From contig NZ_VIUE01000002.1 in NCBI RefSeq assembly GCF_007828215.1, forward strand, positions 124,001 through 188,000: a DNA stretch of 64,000 bases, given 5' to 3'. Below, piece after piece: positions 53,227-63,500 of the stretch. This DNA is from Pseudomonas sp. SJZ074. Its GTDB lineage: Bacteria; Pseudomonadota; Gammaproteobacteria; Pseudomonadales; Pseudomonadaceae. The position numbers were made by a program, and so were the translations under genes. Within the stretch, counting starts at the first letter, position 1; every line of letters starts with the position of its first letter. The notes below the pieces were generated by a model that searched no databases, had not been told where the DNA came from, and saw only the letters and a program-made list of their open reading frames with translations.

Positions 53227-54480
53227 TTAACCGCGTGGGGTCGCAGCGGCCAGTTTGCCCGCCGCCGTGGACGTCGCCTTGGACGGCGCGACCTGGGGCA
53301 GGTTGCTGGCTTCGAGCGCTTTGCGTTGTTGAGCCAGGGCCGCGAGGGTTTGTTCGCTGGCCATCGGCACGACTTCAGGCGTGACCGGTGCCCCTGGGCG
53401 AGCCCGTTGCAGCCCCTTGACGATGATGGTGTCGTCCTTGCTCAGGCCGCTACGCACGATGCGCAGGCCTTCGATCTTCGGCCCCAGCTCGACGGGGCGA
53501 TATGCAGGCTTGTTGTCGGCGTCCATCACCAGCACGAACTTCTTGCCCAGGTCGGTGCCTACGGCTTCATCGTTGATCAGTACGGCGGAGTAGGTGCCGC
53601 TGCCCACCAGCTTCAGCCGGGCATACAGGCCGGGGGTGTAGGCGCCGTCCTTGTTGTCGAACACGGCGCGGCCGCGGATGGTGCCGGTCTGCGGGTTGAC
53701 CTGGTTGTCGATGAAGTTCATCTGGCCCTGGTGCGGGTTGCCGTCCTCGTTGGACAGGCCCATGTAGACCGGCGTGGCCTGGCCGCGCTGGCCCTGGCGG
53801 GCGAGCTGGGTGTATTTGAGGAAAACACGCTCGTCGGCGTCGAAGTAGGCGTAGACCTTGTCGGTGGAAACCACGCTGGTGAGCGCGGTCACGTCGGCGG
53901 TCACGAGGTTGCCGGCGGTGATTTCCGCGCGGCTGACGCGACCATTGATAGGCGAAGTGACGCGGGTGAAGCTCAGGTTCAGTTTGGCCAGGTCCAGTTG
54001 CGCCTGGATCGCCGCCGCCGCGGCACGGGCCTCCTGGGCGGCGCTGGTACGCGAGTCTGCCAGTTCGGCGGAAATCGCATTGCTCTGGCGCAGGCGCTCG
54101 CCACGTTGGGCTTCGTTCTCGCTGCGGGTGGCCGTGGCGCGGGCCTGGGCCAACTGGGCTTCGAGACGACGCACTTCAGCCTGGAAGGGACGTGGGTCGA
54201 TCTGGAACAGCAGGTCGCCTTTCTTGACCAGCGCACCTTCAGTGAAGGCCACTTCATCGATCTGCCCGGAAACCCGTGGACGAATCTCGACGGTTTCCGG
54301 CGCCTCGAGGCGTCCGGTGAATTCGTCCCATTCGTTGACTGGCTGTTCCAGTACCTTGGCCACGCTGACTTTGGCGGCCGGCATGGACGCTGCCGTGTCA
54401 GGTGTCTTGCCACAGGCGCTTATCACCAGCACCGCCAACAGTGCGAGGGGAAAACGTAGTTTTGAAAGTGAATGGTCCAT
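53227..54480 (-). CDS. mexE: RND efflux periplasmic adaptor MexE
   Basis: This 417-residue membrane-fusion lipoprotein has the lipobox in VLVISACGK (Cys near residue 23). The conserved EWDEFTGRLEAPETVEIRPR near 49 follows, then a hairpin (about 95-165) and beta-barrel blocks with DNQVNPQTGTIRGRAVFDN. It closely parallels P. aeruginosa MexE along its length. The ATG at 54480 is used because it follows GGCGGA; ATG 54489 would add three residues. No mexT or mexS gene is adjacent. Confidence 0.93.
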   Translation of the reverse strand: MDHSLSKLRFPLALLAVLVISACGKTPDTAASMPAAKVSVAKVLEQPVNEWDEFTGRLEAPETVEIRPRVSGQIDEVAFTEGALVKKGDLLFQIDPRPFQAEVRRLEAQLAQARATATRSENEAQRGERLRQSNAISAELADSRTSAAQEARAAAAAIQAQLDLAKLNLSFTRVTSPINGRVSRAEITAGNLVTADVTALTSVVSTDKVYAYFDADERVFLKYTQLARQGQRGQATPVYMGLSNEDGNPHQGQMNFIDNQVNPQTGTIRGRAVFDNKDGAYTPGLYARLKLVGSGTYSAVLINDEAVGTDLGKKFVLVMDADNKPAYRPVELGPKIEGLRIVRSGLSKDDTIIVKGLQRARPGAPVTPEVVPMASEQTLAALAQQRKALEASNLPQVAPSKATSTAAGKLAAATPRG

Positions 54481-54564
54481 GGATAGCATCCGCCAAGTGT
54501 ATTGAGATGGGCGGATAATGCGTGGCGCAATGCAGGGGAACGAATCGAATGAAGCAAAGGTAAC

Positions 54565-54581
54565 TATCATTCGGAATGATA
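54565..54581. promoter_or_regulatory. Palindrome in the mexE promoter region
   Basis: TATCATTC-G-GAATGATA has perfect 8-bp arms around one base and lies 85 bp upstream of the mexE start in an AT-rich patch. It also fits a LysR-type T-N11-A core (ATC-N9-GAT). It is a candidate operator; the bound regulator is unknown. Confidence 0.5.
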
Positions 54582-54627
54582 TAAGCGCAGCCCGCCTGCG
54601 GATCAAAGGCGGCGAGGGGGAGGCCCG

Positions 54628-54717
54628 GTGGGAGCCGGGCTTGCCCGCGAAGGCAGCGGTAGATTCAACATCGATGCAAGCTGAACCACCGCTTTCGCGA
54701 GCAAGCCCGCTCCCACA
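54628..54717. repeat. REP doublet (REPIN)
   Basis: The left arm GTGGGAGCCGGGCTTGCCCG is slightly diverged and starts at 54628; the canonical inverted arm ends at 54717. It lies upstream of mexE. Confidence 0.88.
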
Positions 54718-54765
54718 CTGGATCGGGGTATATGCGCCTTCGCGTATACCACAGGCCTCGCGATG

Positions 54766-54825
54766 ACGGCGGTGCATTCAATATTGATGCAAGCTGAACC
54801 AGCGCCATCGCGAGCAGCCCTTGGA
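54766..54825. repeat. Decayed REP doublet
   Basis: CGCGATGACGGCGGTGCATTCA and CATCGCGAGCAG retain the inner halves of a REP doublet. The middle, ATTGATGCAAGCTGAACCA, resembles the adjacent intact unit, while the GTGGGAGC outer halves are lost. Confidence 0.6.
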
Positions 54826-54832
54826 GCAGGGT

Positions 54833-55615
54833 TTATTGCGGCAGGTAGCGGTCATGCACACGGTCGATGGTGCCGTCCTTGCGCAGCATTTCAACGGCCT
54901 CGCGCAAATCCTCCACCATTTTGGGAGAACATTGCTTCGAGCAAGCCAGGTAAAGGTCGGCATGGCTGTTGACCGGGCTCATGAGCAATTTGCGCTGGGA
55001 CACTTTCGGCCAGATGTAGCGACTTTCCGGAACACCGTTGAACCAGGCATCGATGCGTCCCATCAGCAGCATCTGGGCAGGGTTGTCGCCAATGGTCAGA
55101 CGATAGATCTGGTCATCCCTGAAACCCTCGGCCCGGAGGATATCTTCCTGGGCACTGCCCAGGCCAACGCCGATCTTGTGGTAGGTATCCCTGGCTTCGG
55201 CAAAATTGCGCACTTGCCGGTCGAGGCTGAAGAAAGCCCGCTCCATCGGCATGATGGAGGCGATCCAGGTGAAGTGATCCTCACGACTGGGGATGCGCGA
55301 CAGGGGGGCGATAAGATGGTCTCGCTCCTCGCTGACATGTTTTTGCGCCCTGGTCCAGGGCAATACATGGATTTTCACCGCGTAACCCGCCTTGACCATG
55401 GCCTGCACGGCGATATCGCCGACGATGCCATTGCCCCTGGGGTCGTTGACGAAGGTCAACGGCGGGGCGTCCAGGATGTGCAGTTCAATTGGCCTGGGCT
55501 CGCCGTGCGCGCTCTGGACGAACAGCAGCGATAGCAATAGACAAAGCCGTGAAAGCACTTCGGAACGGACATTCAACACGCAGGTGATCCGGCTCATGAT
55601 CGATACTTCAGGCAT
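54833..55615 (-). CDS. Periplasmic solute-binding-like protein (SBP_bac_3 type)
   Basis: This 260-residue protein has a signal peptide (LCLLLSLLFVQSAHG/EP) and a family-3 amino-acid-binding fold: LHILDAPPLTFVNDPRGNGIVGDIA, IGVGLGSAQEDILRAEGF and GRIDAWFNGVPE. Three Cys are present in the mature half, two as CSKQC. There is no linked permease or ATPase, so it may be an orphan sensor-type binder. Starts at 55615 or 55597 are both possible; neither has a strong ribosome site. Confidence 0.78.
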   Translation of the reverse strand: MPEVSIMSRITCVLNVRSEVLSRLCLLLSLLFVQSAHGEPRPIELHILDAPPLTFVNDPRGNGIVGDIAVQAMVKAGYAVKIHVLPWTRAQKHVSEERDHLIAPLSRIPSREDHFTWIASIMPMERAFFSLDRQVRNFAEARDTYHKIGVGLGSAQEDILRAEGFRDDQIYRLTIGDNPAQMLLMGRIDAWFNGVPESRYIWPKVSQRKLLMSPVNSHADLYLACSKQCSPKMVEDLREAVEMLRKDGTIDRVHDRYLPQ

Positions 55616-56028
55616 TGAAAAAAGTGCTGCATTCTACTGTGGCCGGCGGCGTGAAACAGCGCCTCGCAGGTTATACGAATCATTCGATGCGGCGTTCCCG
55701 AAAAGCAGACCCGCCATGATCGTTTCGCCGGAAGGTTCTGTTGCTGTTGCCTTGACCTTAAGGGTTTTCTTGAAGGTATAGATCATCTGAGCGCCGAAGG
55801 CCTTGCGTTTTGAATCCGGATTGGCGGACGGATGCCGTTGCCTTGGCGGATCAACTGCACGGTTGCAACTTCCCCTTCAGAACCACGCCCACCTGCCGAT
55901 ACAGCGCAGGCAGCTCAAACCGTGCGGGCGCTCAAGAGGTGTCTGCCGACGTTCCTCAAGGCGTTCATGCGCCAGCGTCTACTACGATTTTTGCAGGTCG
56001 GCCTCCAGATCGACCTCAGGTATGAACC
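55616..56028 (+). promoter_or_regulatory. Non-coding interval with possible promoter of the type I secretion operon
   Basis: No gene is supported in these 413 bases. TTGACC (55752-55757) and TATAGA (55777-55782), separated by 19 bp, could be a weak plus-strand promoter for the secretion operon, leaving a leader of about 240 nt. No other regulatory site is obvious. Confidence 0.35.
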
Positions 56029-57744
56029 ATGTCAGCCCACCCCAGGACCGAGCTGGAAAGTGCTCTTGCCCTTTGCAAGGGTAGTTTTCTATCCGTTGGT
56101 TTTTTCAGTTTCTTCGTCAATTTGCTGATGTTGGTGCCGTCGTTCTACATGCTGCAGGTGTATGACCGCGCGGTAGGCAGCGCCAGCCTGTCGACGTTGT
56201 TGATGCTGACGCTGATCATGTTGCTGTTGATGACCACGATGGGCGGCCTGGAGTGGGTGCGTTCGCGGATAATGGTGCGAGTCAGTACGCGCCTGGACTC
56301 GTTGTTGGGGCGGCGTCTGTTCGATGCCAGTTTCAGGCAGGCACTCAATACCGGCGGCATGAACGCCTCGGGCCAGCCGTTGAGCGATCTGAGCGCCTTG
56401 CGTCAGTTCCTGACCGGCAATGGCCTGTTCGCCTTTTTCGATACGCCCTGGATTCCGATCTACCTGGGCATCATGTTCATGTTCCATCCCTGGTACGGTT
56501 GGATGGGAGTGTTGAGCGCGTTGTTGCTGGGGGCGTTGGCCTTCGTCAACGAAAAACTCACGCGCTCGCCGCTGCAGGCCGCCAACCGGCAACAGATGAT
56601 GGCCACCGCTTTCGTAAGCAAGAGCCTGCGCAATGCCGAAGTGGTCGAGTCCATGGGCATGCTTGCAAGCCTGCGTGAGCATTGGAGCCGTCGGGTCCAT
56701 GAGGTGCTGATCCTGCAAAGCCTGGCCAGCGACCGCGGTGCAACCATCGCGGCGCTATCCAGGACATTCCGCCAGATCGTCCAATCCCTGGTGTTGGGCC
56801 TGGGTGCCTATCTGACGATAACCCACCGGATTTCGCCCGGGCAGATGATCGCCGGCTCCATTTTGCTGGGGCGCGCGTTGGCGCCTATCGACCAGTTGAT
56901 CGGCGTGTGGAAAGGTTTTCTCGGCGCGCGCGCTCAATATGCCCGGCTCCATGAGTTGCTGATCAAGGTTGCCGCGGAGCCTGAACGCATGCAGTTGCCG
57001 GCGCCAGAGGGGGCGATTCATGTCGAAGGGTTGTCGGTCGGCGCCCCCGATACGCACAAACCGATCATCCGTGGCCTGGACTTCCAGGTCTCCGCGGGGG
57101 AGGTGGTGGGCATCATCGGCCCCAGCGGGGCCGGGAAATCAACCCTGGCCCGGGCATTGCTGGGAATCTGGCCACGCCAGGCTGGTACCGTGCGCCTGGA
57201 TGCTGCGGACATCAGCCAATGGCGCCGTGAAGCGCTGGGCCAGTACATCGGTTACCTGCCCCAGGACATCGAGTTGTTCGAGGGCACCATCAGCCAGAAT
57301 ATCTCGCGTTTCGGCCCTGCGGACGCGCCTGCGGTGGTTGCCGCCGCGCGCATGGCCGGCGTGCATGAGCTGGTGCTGCAATTACCCGAGGGCTACGACA
57401 CCGTGATCGGTGCCAATGGCGCAGGCTTATCCGGCGGCCAGCGTCAACGTATTGGCCTGGCCCGTGCCTTGTACGGCGAACCGCGCCTGGTGGTCCTTGA
57501 CGAACCCAACTCCAACCTGGATGACGCCGGAGAAAAAATGCTCGCCGAGGCCCTGCGCAAACTCAGGCAGAGTCGGGCCACGGTGTTTGTCATCACTCAT
57601 CGCTCCGGGGTGCTGGCGCAGGTAGACAAACTGTTGGTGCTCAATCAAGGCGAGCTGAGCCTGTTCGGCCCGCGGGACAACGTCCTGGCGCGATTGCAGG
57701 GCGTTGCGCCTGCAGTCCAGCCGGCCACCGCGATTCAATCGTAA
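56029..57744 (+). CDS. Type I secretion ABC transporter (PrtD/AprD-like)
   Basis: This 571-residue inner-membrane exporter has six TM helices in residues about 20-300 and a C-terminal ATPase. Walker A is GPSGAGKST near 364, the signature [15 protein letters not shown], Walker B LVVLDEPNSNLD and H-loop ITHRSG. There is no C39 peptidase domain, as expected for RTX protease exporters. It is the first gene of an ABC-HlyD-TolC operon whose next downstream gene encodes an RTX metalloprotease. The ATG at 56029 is the only close candidate. Confidence 0.92.
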   Translation: MSAHPRTELESALALCKGSFLSVGFFSFFVNLLMLVPSFYMLQVYDRAVGSASLSTLLMLTLIMLLLMTTMGGLEWVRSRIMVRVSTRLDSLLGRRLFDASFRQALNTGGMNASGQPLSDLSALRQFLTGNGLFAFFDTPWIPIYLGIMFMFHPWYGWMGVLSALLLGALAFVNEKLTRSPLQAANRQQMMATAFVSKSLRNAEVVESMGMLASLREHWSRRVHEVLILQSLASDRGATIAALSRTFRQIVQSLVLGLGAYLTITHRISPGQMIAGSILLGRALAPIDQLIGVWKGFLGARAQYARLHELLIKVAAEPERMQLPAPEGAIHVEGLSVGAPDTHKPIIRGLDFQVSAGEVVGIIGPSGAGKSTLARALLGIWPRQAGTVRLDAADISQWRREALGQYIGYLPQDIELFEGTISQNISRFGPADAPAVVAAARMAGVHELVLQLPEGYDTVIGANGAGLSGGQRQRIGLARALYGEPRLVVLDEPNSNLDDAGEKMLAEALRKLRQSRATVFVITHRSGVLAQVDKLLVLNQGELSLFGPRDNVLARLQGVAPAVQPATAIQS

Positions 57745-57764
57745 GTAGCGGATTACCTCTTTTC

Positions 57765-59084
57765 ATGCAGAACAGTCAGCCTTCATTCGCCCTCATGCCC
57801 GCGCTGCCGATCGATGATGGACCGGCACGGCGTATCGGCTACCTCCTGCTGTTGGTGACTTTCGGCCTGTTCGGCGGCTGGGCCAGCCTGGCACCGCTCG
57901 ACAGTGCCGCGCTGGCGCCGGGCGTGGTCACGGTCAAAACCTACCGCAAGACGGTACAACATCTTGAGGGGGGCATCGTCCGCGAGCTGCGCGTTCATGA
58001 CGGCGACCGGGTGAGCGCCGGCGATCTATTGCTGGTGCTCGACAACACCCAGGCGCGCTCGGAAATGGAAGCCATGCGCAGCCAGTTGATCGCCGCGCTC
58101 GAGTTGCAGGCCCGACTGGAGGCTGAGCGGGACGCACTGCCCGCGCCGGCAGCCGTGCCGACCCTGGATCCTGCTGATCCGCGAGTACGCGAGGCCCGCG
58201 ACAGCGAGGCCCGGATCTTTCAGGCTCGACGGAATTCGCTGCAAGGCGAAGTCGGCCTGCAGGAAAAGACCATCGGACAAATCGAAGAGCAGATTCGCGG
58301 GTTCAAGACCATCGTCGCCAGCAAGCAGATGCTGGCGGCCTCCTACGAGGCTGAAATTGTCGATTTACGAGCGCTGCTTGCCGAAGGTTACGTGGACAAG
58401 CAGCGTTTGCGTGAACAGGAGCGCAGCCTCTCCCGGCTGCAGACCGAAATAGCCGAAACCCGGTCCCAGATCGCCCAGGCGCGGATCAATGCCGACGAGG
58501 CGACACTGAAGATACTGCAGTTGAAAAAGACCTTCGCCAGCGAAGTCGCCGGCTTGTTGGGGGATGCCCGGACCAAGGTGTATGAACTGCGCGAGCGGCT
58601 GGCGACCCTGCAGGATCGTGACCAGCGCACTGACATCCTCGCACCCGAATCGGGCATGATCATGGGCATGACCGTCCATACCCTGGGCGCGGTTGTCAGC
58701 CCTGGCACGGCGCTGCTGGACATCGTCCCGGCCAACGAAGAGCTGATCGTGGAAGCCCAGGTTTCACCGATGGACATCGATCGCATCGCAGTGGGCAAGT
58801 TGGCGAACATTCGTTTCAGTGCGTTCAAGAACAGCACTACGCCGGTGGTCGAAGGGCAACTGGTGCAGGTATCCGCTGATCGCCTGATCAACAAGGATAC
58901 GGGCGCGCCGTACTACCTGGCACGGCTGGCCTTGACCGACAAGGGACGCCAGGCGCTGGGGGGGCTGGTCCTTGTGCCGGGGATGCCGGTCGAAGTGCTG
59001 ATCAATACCGGTGAGCGGACGCTGTTGCAATACTTGATACAGCCAGCGAGCAATGCGTTCGCCCGTTCGTTGATCGAGGACTGA
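57765..59084 (+). CDS. HlyD-family membrane fusion protein (PrtE/AprE-like)
   Basis: This 439-residue adaptor has one N-terminal TM (IGYLLLLVTFGLFGGWASLA), a lipoyl half (VQHLEGGIVRELRVHDGDRV near 63), a long coiled-coil hairpin (about 100-290) and a C-terminal beta-barrel. ILAPESGMIMGMTVHTLGAV near 288 precedes the barrel. It bridges the ABC exporter and the outer-membrane channel. It starts 20 bp after the ABC gene. Confidence 0.92.
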   Translation: MQNSQPSFALMPALPIDDGPARRIGYLLLLVTFGLFGGWASLAPLDSAALAPGVVTVKTYRKTVQHLEGGIVRELRVHDGDRVSAGDLLLVLDNTQARSEMEAMRSQLIAALELQARLEAERDALPAPAAVPTLDPADPRVREARDSEARIFQARRNSLQGEVGLQEKTIGQIEEQIRGFKTIVASKQMLAASYEAEIVDLRALLAEGYVDKQRLREQERSLSRLQTEIAETRSQIAQARINADEATLKILQLKKTFASEVAGLLGDARTKVYELRERLATLQDRDQRTDILAPESGMIMGMTVHTLGAVVSPGTALLDIVPANEELIVEAQVSPMDIDRIAVGKLANIRFSAFKNSTTPVVEGQLVQVSADRLINKDTGAPYYLARLALTDKGRQALGGLVLVPGMPVEVLINTGERTLLQYLIQPASNAFARSLIED

Positions 59085-59085
59085 T

Positions 59086-60399
59086 ATGAAGTCCCTGATC
59101 GCGCTCTATCTGCTCGTCGTGCCGCTTGGCGCCGTTGCCGAAGACACTTACATGGACCTGTGGCAGCTCCATCAGGAAGCCCAGGGTGCCGATCCGCGTA
59201 TTCTGCGGGCGCAAGCCCGGATCCATAGCGGGGAGGGTAACGAGCGCGCGGCCCTTGGTCAGCTGCTGCCGCAGCTCAACGCCAGCGGCAGCGTCAATCG
59301 CGGTCGGCGTGACGACGACCTGAGCCGTATCCAATACAACGGCAAGCGCATGGCCGTGGCACTCAGTCAGGTGATCTACGACCCGCAGGTCTGGCGCAGT
59401 TACCAGAAGTACGTGGAACTGGCCCGGCAGACCGAATACGAATCCGACGACACCCAGGTGCAGTCCAGCATCGACCTGTCCGAGCGCTACTTCGCTGTGC
59501 TCGCGGCGGAGGACGAACTGTCCCTGGTGCGCAGCGAGCTGGACGCCACCGAGCGCAACCTCAAGCGCGTCAATGCGCTGTATGCGCGACAAATGGCGAT
59601 GGTGACCGATACCCTTGACCTGGAGGCGCGAGTGGATGCGCTCAAGGCGGATGAGATCGAGGCCGGCAACAAGGTCCAGATCAGCCGGGAAGCCATTTCC
59701 GAATTGGTGGGGCGTGATGTCCAGGAGCCCTTCAAGCGTATTGGCGACAACCCGGCATTCAGTCTGCCGGCACAAGCTCCGGACTATTGGGTGCAGGCGG
59801 CCCTCGACAGCAACCCGGCACTGCATGCTCGCGAGCACGGTATCCGCGCCGCCGAGGCGGCTATCGGTGAAGCCAAGGCCGGTCATCTGCCCCGTGTGGG
59901 CTTGAACCTGACGGCGCAACGTAGCGATATCGGTTATGAAGGGGCGGTGACGCCGCGTTCGGACAACCTCGTCGCCTCACTTGATTTGCAGGTGCCTCTC
60001 TACAGTGGTGGATCCACCAGCGCCCGGGTATCGACATCCGAAAGCGACAAGGAAGTCGCCCTGCAAGAGCTTGAAGCCTTGCGGCGCCAGGTGGTCAAGG
60101 AAACCCGCACCGCCTATCTCGGGATGTCGGCCGAACTCAGTCGGATCAAGGCCACACGCCATGCACTGGAATCGGCTGAAAAATCGCGGATGGCTACGGA
60201 AAAGGCTTTCGGGTATGGCGTAAAGAATGCTGTGGATGTCCTGGACAGCATCAAGGAAGAGTTTCGAGCACGGCGTGATTTCTATCAAGCCCAGTACCGC
60301 TTCGTCACCAGTTTGCTTGTACTGCATCGCTGGAGCGGAAGGTTGGGGGACGGGGACATTCGCAAGGCCAACGAATGGCTGGTTGCGCCAAAAAAATAG
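59086..60399 (+). CDS. TolC-family outer-membrane channel (PrtF/AprF-like)
   Basis: This 437-residue protein has a signal peptide (MKSLIALYLLVVPLGAVA/ED) and two OEP repeats. AVALSQVIYDPQVWRSYQKY near residue 90 and LDLQVPLYSGGSTSARVSTS near 297 are typical of type I secretion channels. It is not a lipoprotein, unlike oprN in this window. Its ATG is two bases past the HlyD stop, with GAGGA upstream. The intergenic gap to the protease gene is 119 bp. Confidence 0.92.
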   Translation: MKSLIALYLLVVPLGAVAEDTYMDLWQLHQEAQGADPRILRAQARIHSGEGNERAALGQLLPQLNASGSVNRGRRDDDLSRIQYNGKRMAVALSQVIYDPQVWRSYQKYVELARQTEYESDDTQVQSSIDLSERYFAVLAAEDELSLVRSELDATERNLKRVNALYARQMAMVTDTLDLEARVDALKADEIEAGNKVQISREAISELVGRDVQEPFKRIGDNPAFSLPAQAPDYWVQAALDSNPALHAREHGIRAAEAAIGEAKAGHLPRVGLNLTAQRSDIGYEGAVTPRSDNLVASLDLQVPLYSGGSTSARVSTSESDKEVALQELEALRRQVVKETRTAYLGMSAELSRIKATRHALESAEKSRMATEKAFGYGVKNAVDVLDSIKEEFRARRDFYQAQYRFVTSLLVLHRWSGRLGDGDIRKANEWLVAPKK

Positions 60400-60518
60400 C
60401 GTCAGAAATTGCAAATTTGGTGGCAAGGTGATATCAATGCTGCCATTTCCAGACACCATGCCCCCTTGCAGCGGCCGAACCCAGGAAGGGCCGTCGATTT
60501 GCACACAGGAAGCTTTGC

Positions 60519-63500
60519 ATGCCTAGTCCATTTAGTTATTCATCTGTTTCATCGGCAACGCTGACGGGCAACGCGCAAATCGACAGCTTGATCTATGGCA
60601 CTTACTGGACAGGTACCAGCAACGGTACGTCCCTGACATACAGTTTCATAACCAGCGACTCTGTGTTCGCTTCGTCCTATAGTTACGAAAGGGAGTACAT
60701 CGGCAAGTATGTCCTGAGCTCGACGCAGAAAACCGCCATTGCCAGTGCACTCGATCAATGGAGCTCAGTCGCCAACATCAAGTTCACGGAGGTCAGCGAG
60801 ACCTCCGCAAATGTCGGTGACTTGCGATTTGGCGGCTATTTCTGGATGGATTCCGACACCGCAGCCTGGGGGTACTTCCCCGGGCGAAGCCCCGTCGCCG
60901 GCGATGTCTGGATCGGGCGGGCGACCAATGATCCGACTCCCGATCAAGGGAGCTACGACTACCTGACTTTCATGCATGAGATCGGTCATGCACTGGGTTT
61001 GAAGCATCCGTTCTCCCAGGGGCTGACAAACAAGACGGTGCTTGCTGCCCAGTACGATGATGTTCGTTACACGATCATGAGTTACGACAACGCGTACTCC
61101 TACGAGCCGACCACGCCCATGTTGCTGGACATTGCCGCCATCCAGCGACTCTATGGTGCCAACACCCAGTGGCAAACCGGTAATAACACCTATAGTTGGG
61201 CGGCGGATCAAAAGGTCTTTGAAACTATCTGGGATGCAGGTGGCACCGACACAATCGATGCCAGCAATCAGGCGGCAGCGGTGCGCATCAACCTGAACGA
61301 AGGTCAGTTCAGCAAGATCGGCAAGACGTTCCTTGATTCCAACTTCCGCGACTTCAACGAAGGCTTGGCAATAGCCTACGGTGCAAAAATCGAAAACGCA
61401 GTCGGTTCAGCCTTTGACGATACGTTGATCGGTAATTCACTGGGCAACGTCCTGAGCGGACTTGCCGGCAAGGACACCATGGTTGGCGGGGCAGGTAACG
61501 ACGTTTACGTGGTCGATAACCTCGGGGATATAGTCAGCGAAACCAGTACCCTGGCCAGCGAGATCGACACGGTGCGCTCTTCGGTGAGCTGGACCTTAGG
61601 CGCCAATCTGGAAAATCTTGTCCTGACCGGAACTGACCACCTCAATGGTACTGGCAATGTCCTGAACAATGTGTTGACCGGCAATGACGGTAACAACGTT
61701 CTGAACGGTGGAGTCGGGCTGGATACGCTGGTCGGTGGTGAGGGGAATGATACCTATGTCGTCGACAACCTTGGCGATAAGGTCACCGAGCTTGCCGACG
61801 CAGGTCGAGACCTGGTTCGTACTTCAGTAAGTTATACCTTGTCCGCCAATGTCGAGGACGGTCAGTTGCTTGGCACTGCAGCGCTCATCCTTGTTGGCAA
61901 TGCCCTGGACAACAGCTTGACTGGCAACGCCGCCGCCAACGTGCTCAACGGCCAGGGCGGTGCGGATACCATGATGGGCGGGGCCGGCAACGATACCTAT
62001 GTGGTCGACAACGTCGGGGACACGATCACCGAGGCAGGTGCGTCGCTCACGGAAATCGACAGCGTCCTGTCGTCCATCAGCTACACCCTGGGCAGCAATC
62101 TCGAAATCCTCACGCTCAGCGGAACAGGCAGTATCGACGGTACCGGCAATGCCCTGAACAATCGCCTCACCGGTAACGCCGGCGCCAACGTCCTGGACGG
62201 CGGCCTCGGTATCGACACCCTCAGCGGCGGAACCGGTAACGATACCTACGTGGTCGACAACCTCAAGGATGTGGTCAGCGAAACCAGCACCCTGGCAAGT
62301 GAAATCGATACCGTGCGCTCCTCGGTCAGTTGGACCCTGGGTGCCAACCTGGAAAACCTCACGCTGACAGGTGTTGCCGCAATCAACGGCACCGGCAACG
62401 CCCTGGCTAACGTGCTCACCGGTAACGCCGGCAACAACGTGCTGAATGGTGGCGCCGGGCGGGACACGCTGATCGGTGGGGCGGGGGATGACACCTACCT
62501 GATCGACAACCTCGGTGACACGATCACCGAGCTCGCCGACGAAGGCCGCGATCTGGTCCGCACGTCGGTCAGTCATACCCTGTCGACCAACGTCGAGGAT
62601 GGTCAGTTGCTCGGCATCGCTGCCATCAACCTGGTCGGTAACGCCGCGGACAACACACTGTTCGGCAACAGCGCCGCCAACGTGTTGAATGGCCTGGACG
62701 GTGCGGACATCCTGGACGGTGGTGCGGGTGCCGATACCTTGATCGGTGGTACCGGCAACGACACATATATCGTCGATAACCTGAAGGACGTCGTCAGCGA
62801 AACCAGTACCCTGGACAGCGAAATCGACACCGTGCGTTCTTCGGTGAGTTGGGCCCTGGGCGCCAACCTGGAGAACCTCACGCTGACCGGTGTTGCCGCG
62901 ATCAACGGTACCGGCAACGCCCTGGACAACGTGCTGATCGGCAATGCCGCCGCCAACATCCTCAACGGCCTGGGCGGTGCGGATAGCATGATGGGCGGGG
63001 CCGGCAACGATACCTATGTGGTCGACAACGTCGGGGACACGATCACCGAGGCAGGTACGTCGCTCACGGAAATCGACAGCGTCCTGTCGTCCATCAGCTA
63101 CATCTTGGGCAGCAATCTCGAAATTCTCACGCTCAGCGGAACAGGCAGTATCGACGGTACCGGCAATGCCCTGAACAATCGCCTCACCGGTAACGCCGGC
63201 GCCAACGTCCTGGACGGCGGCCTCGGTATCGACACCCTGATCGGCGGGGCCGGCAACGATACCTACCTGGTCGATAACCTCAAGGATGTGGTCAGCGAAA
63301 CCAGCACCCTGGCAAGTGAAATCGATACCGTGCGCTCCTCGGTCAGTTGGACCCTGGGTGCCAACCTGGAAAACCTCACGCTGACCGGTGTTGCCGCAAT
63401 CAACGGCACCGGCAACGCCCTGGCTAACGTGCTCTCCGGTAACGCCGGCAACAACGTGCTGAATGGCGGCGCCGGGCGGGACACGCTGATCGGTGGGGCG

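Noticed and set aside
50020..54459. Two very long plus-strand frames (661 and 802 codons) over mexE, mexF and oprN
   Set aside because: These are antisense frames kept open by GC-rich codon bias. The minus strand encodes complete, recognisable pump genes.
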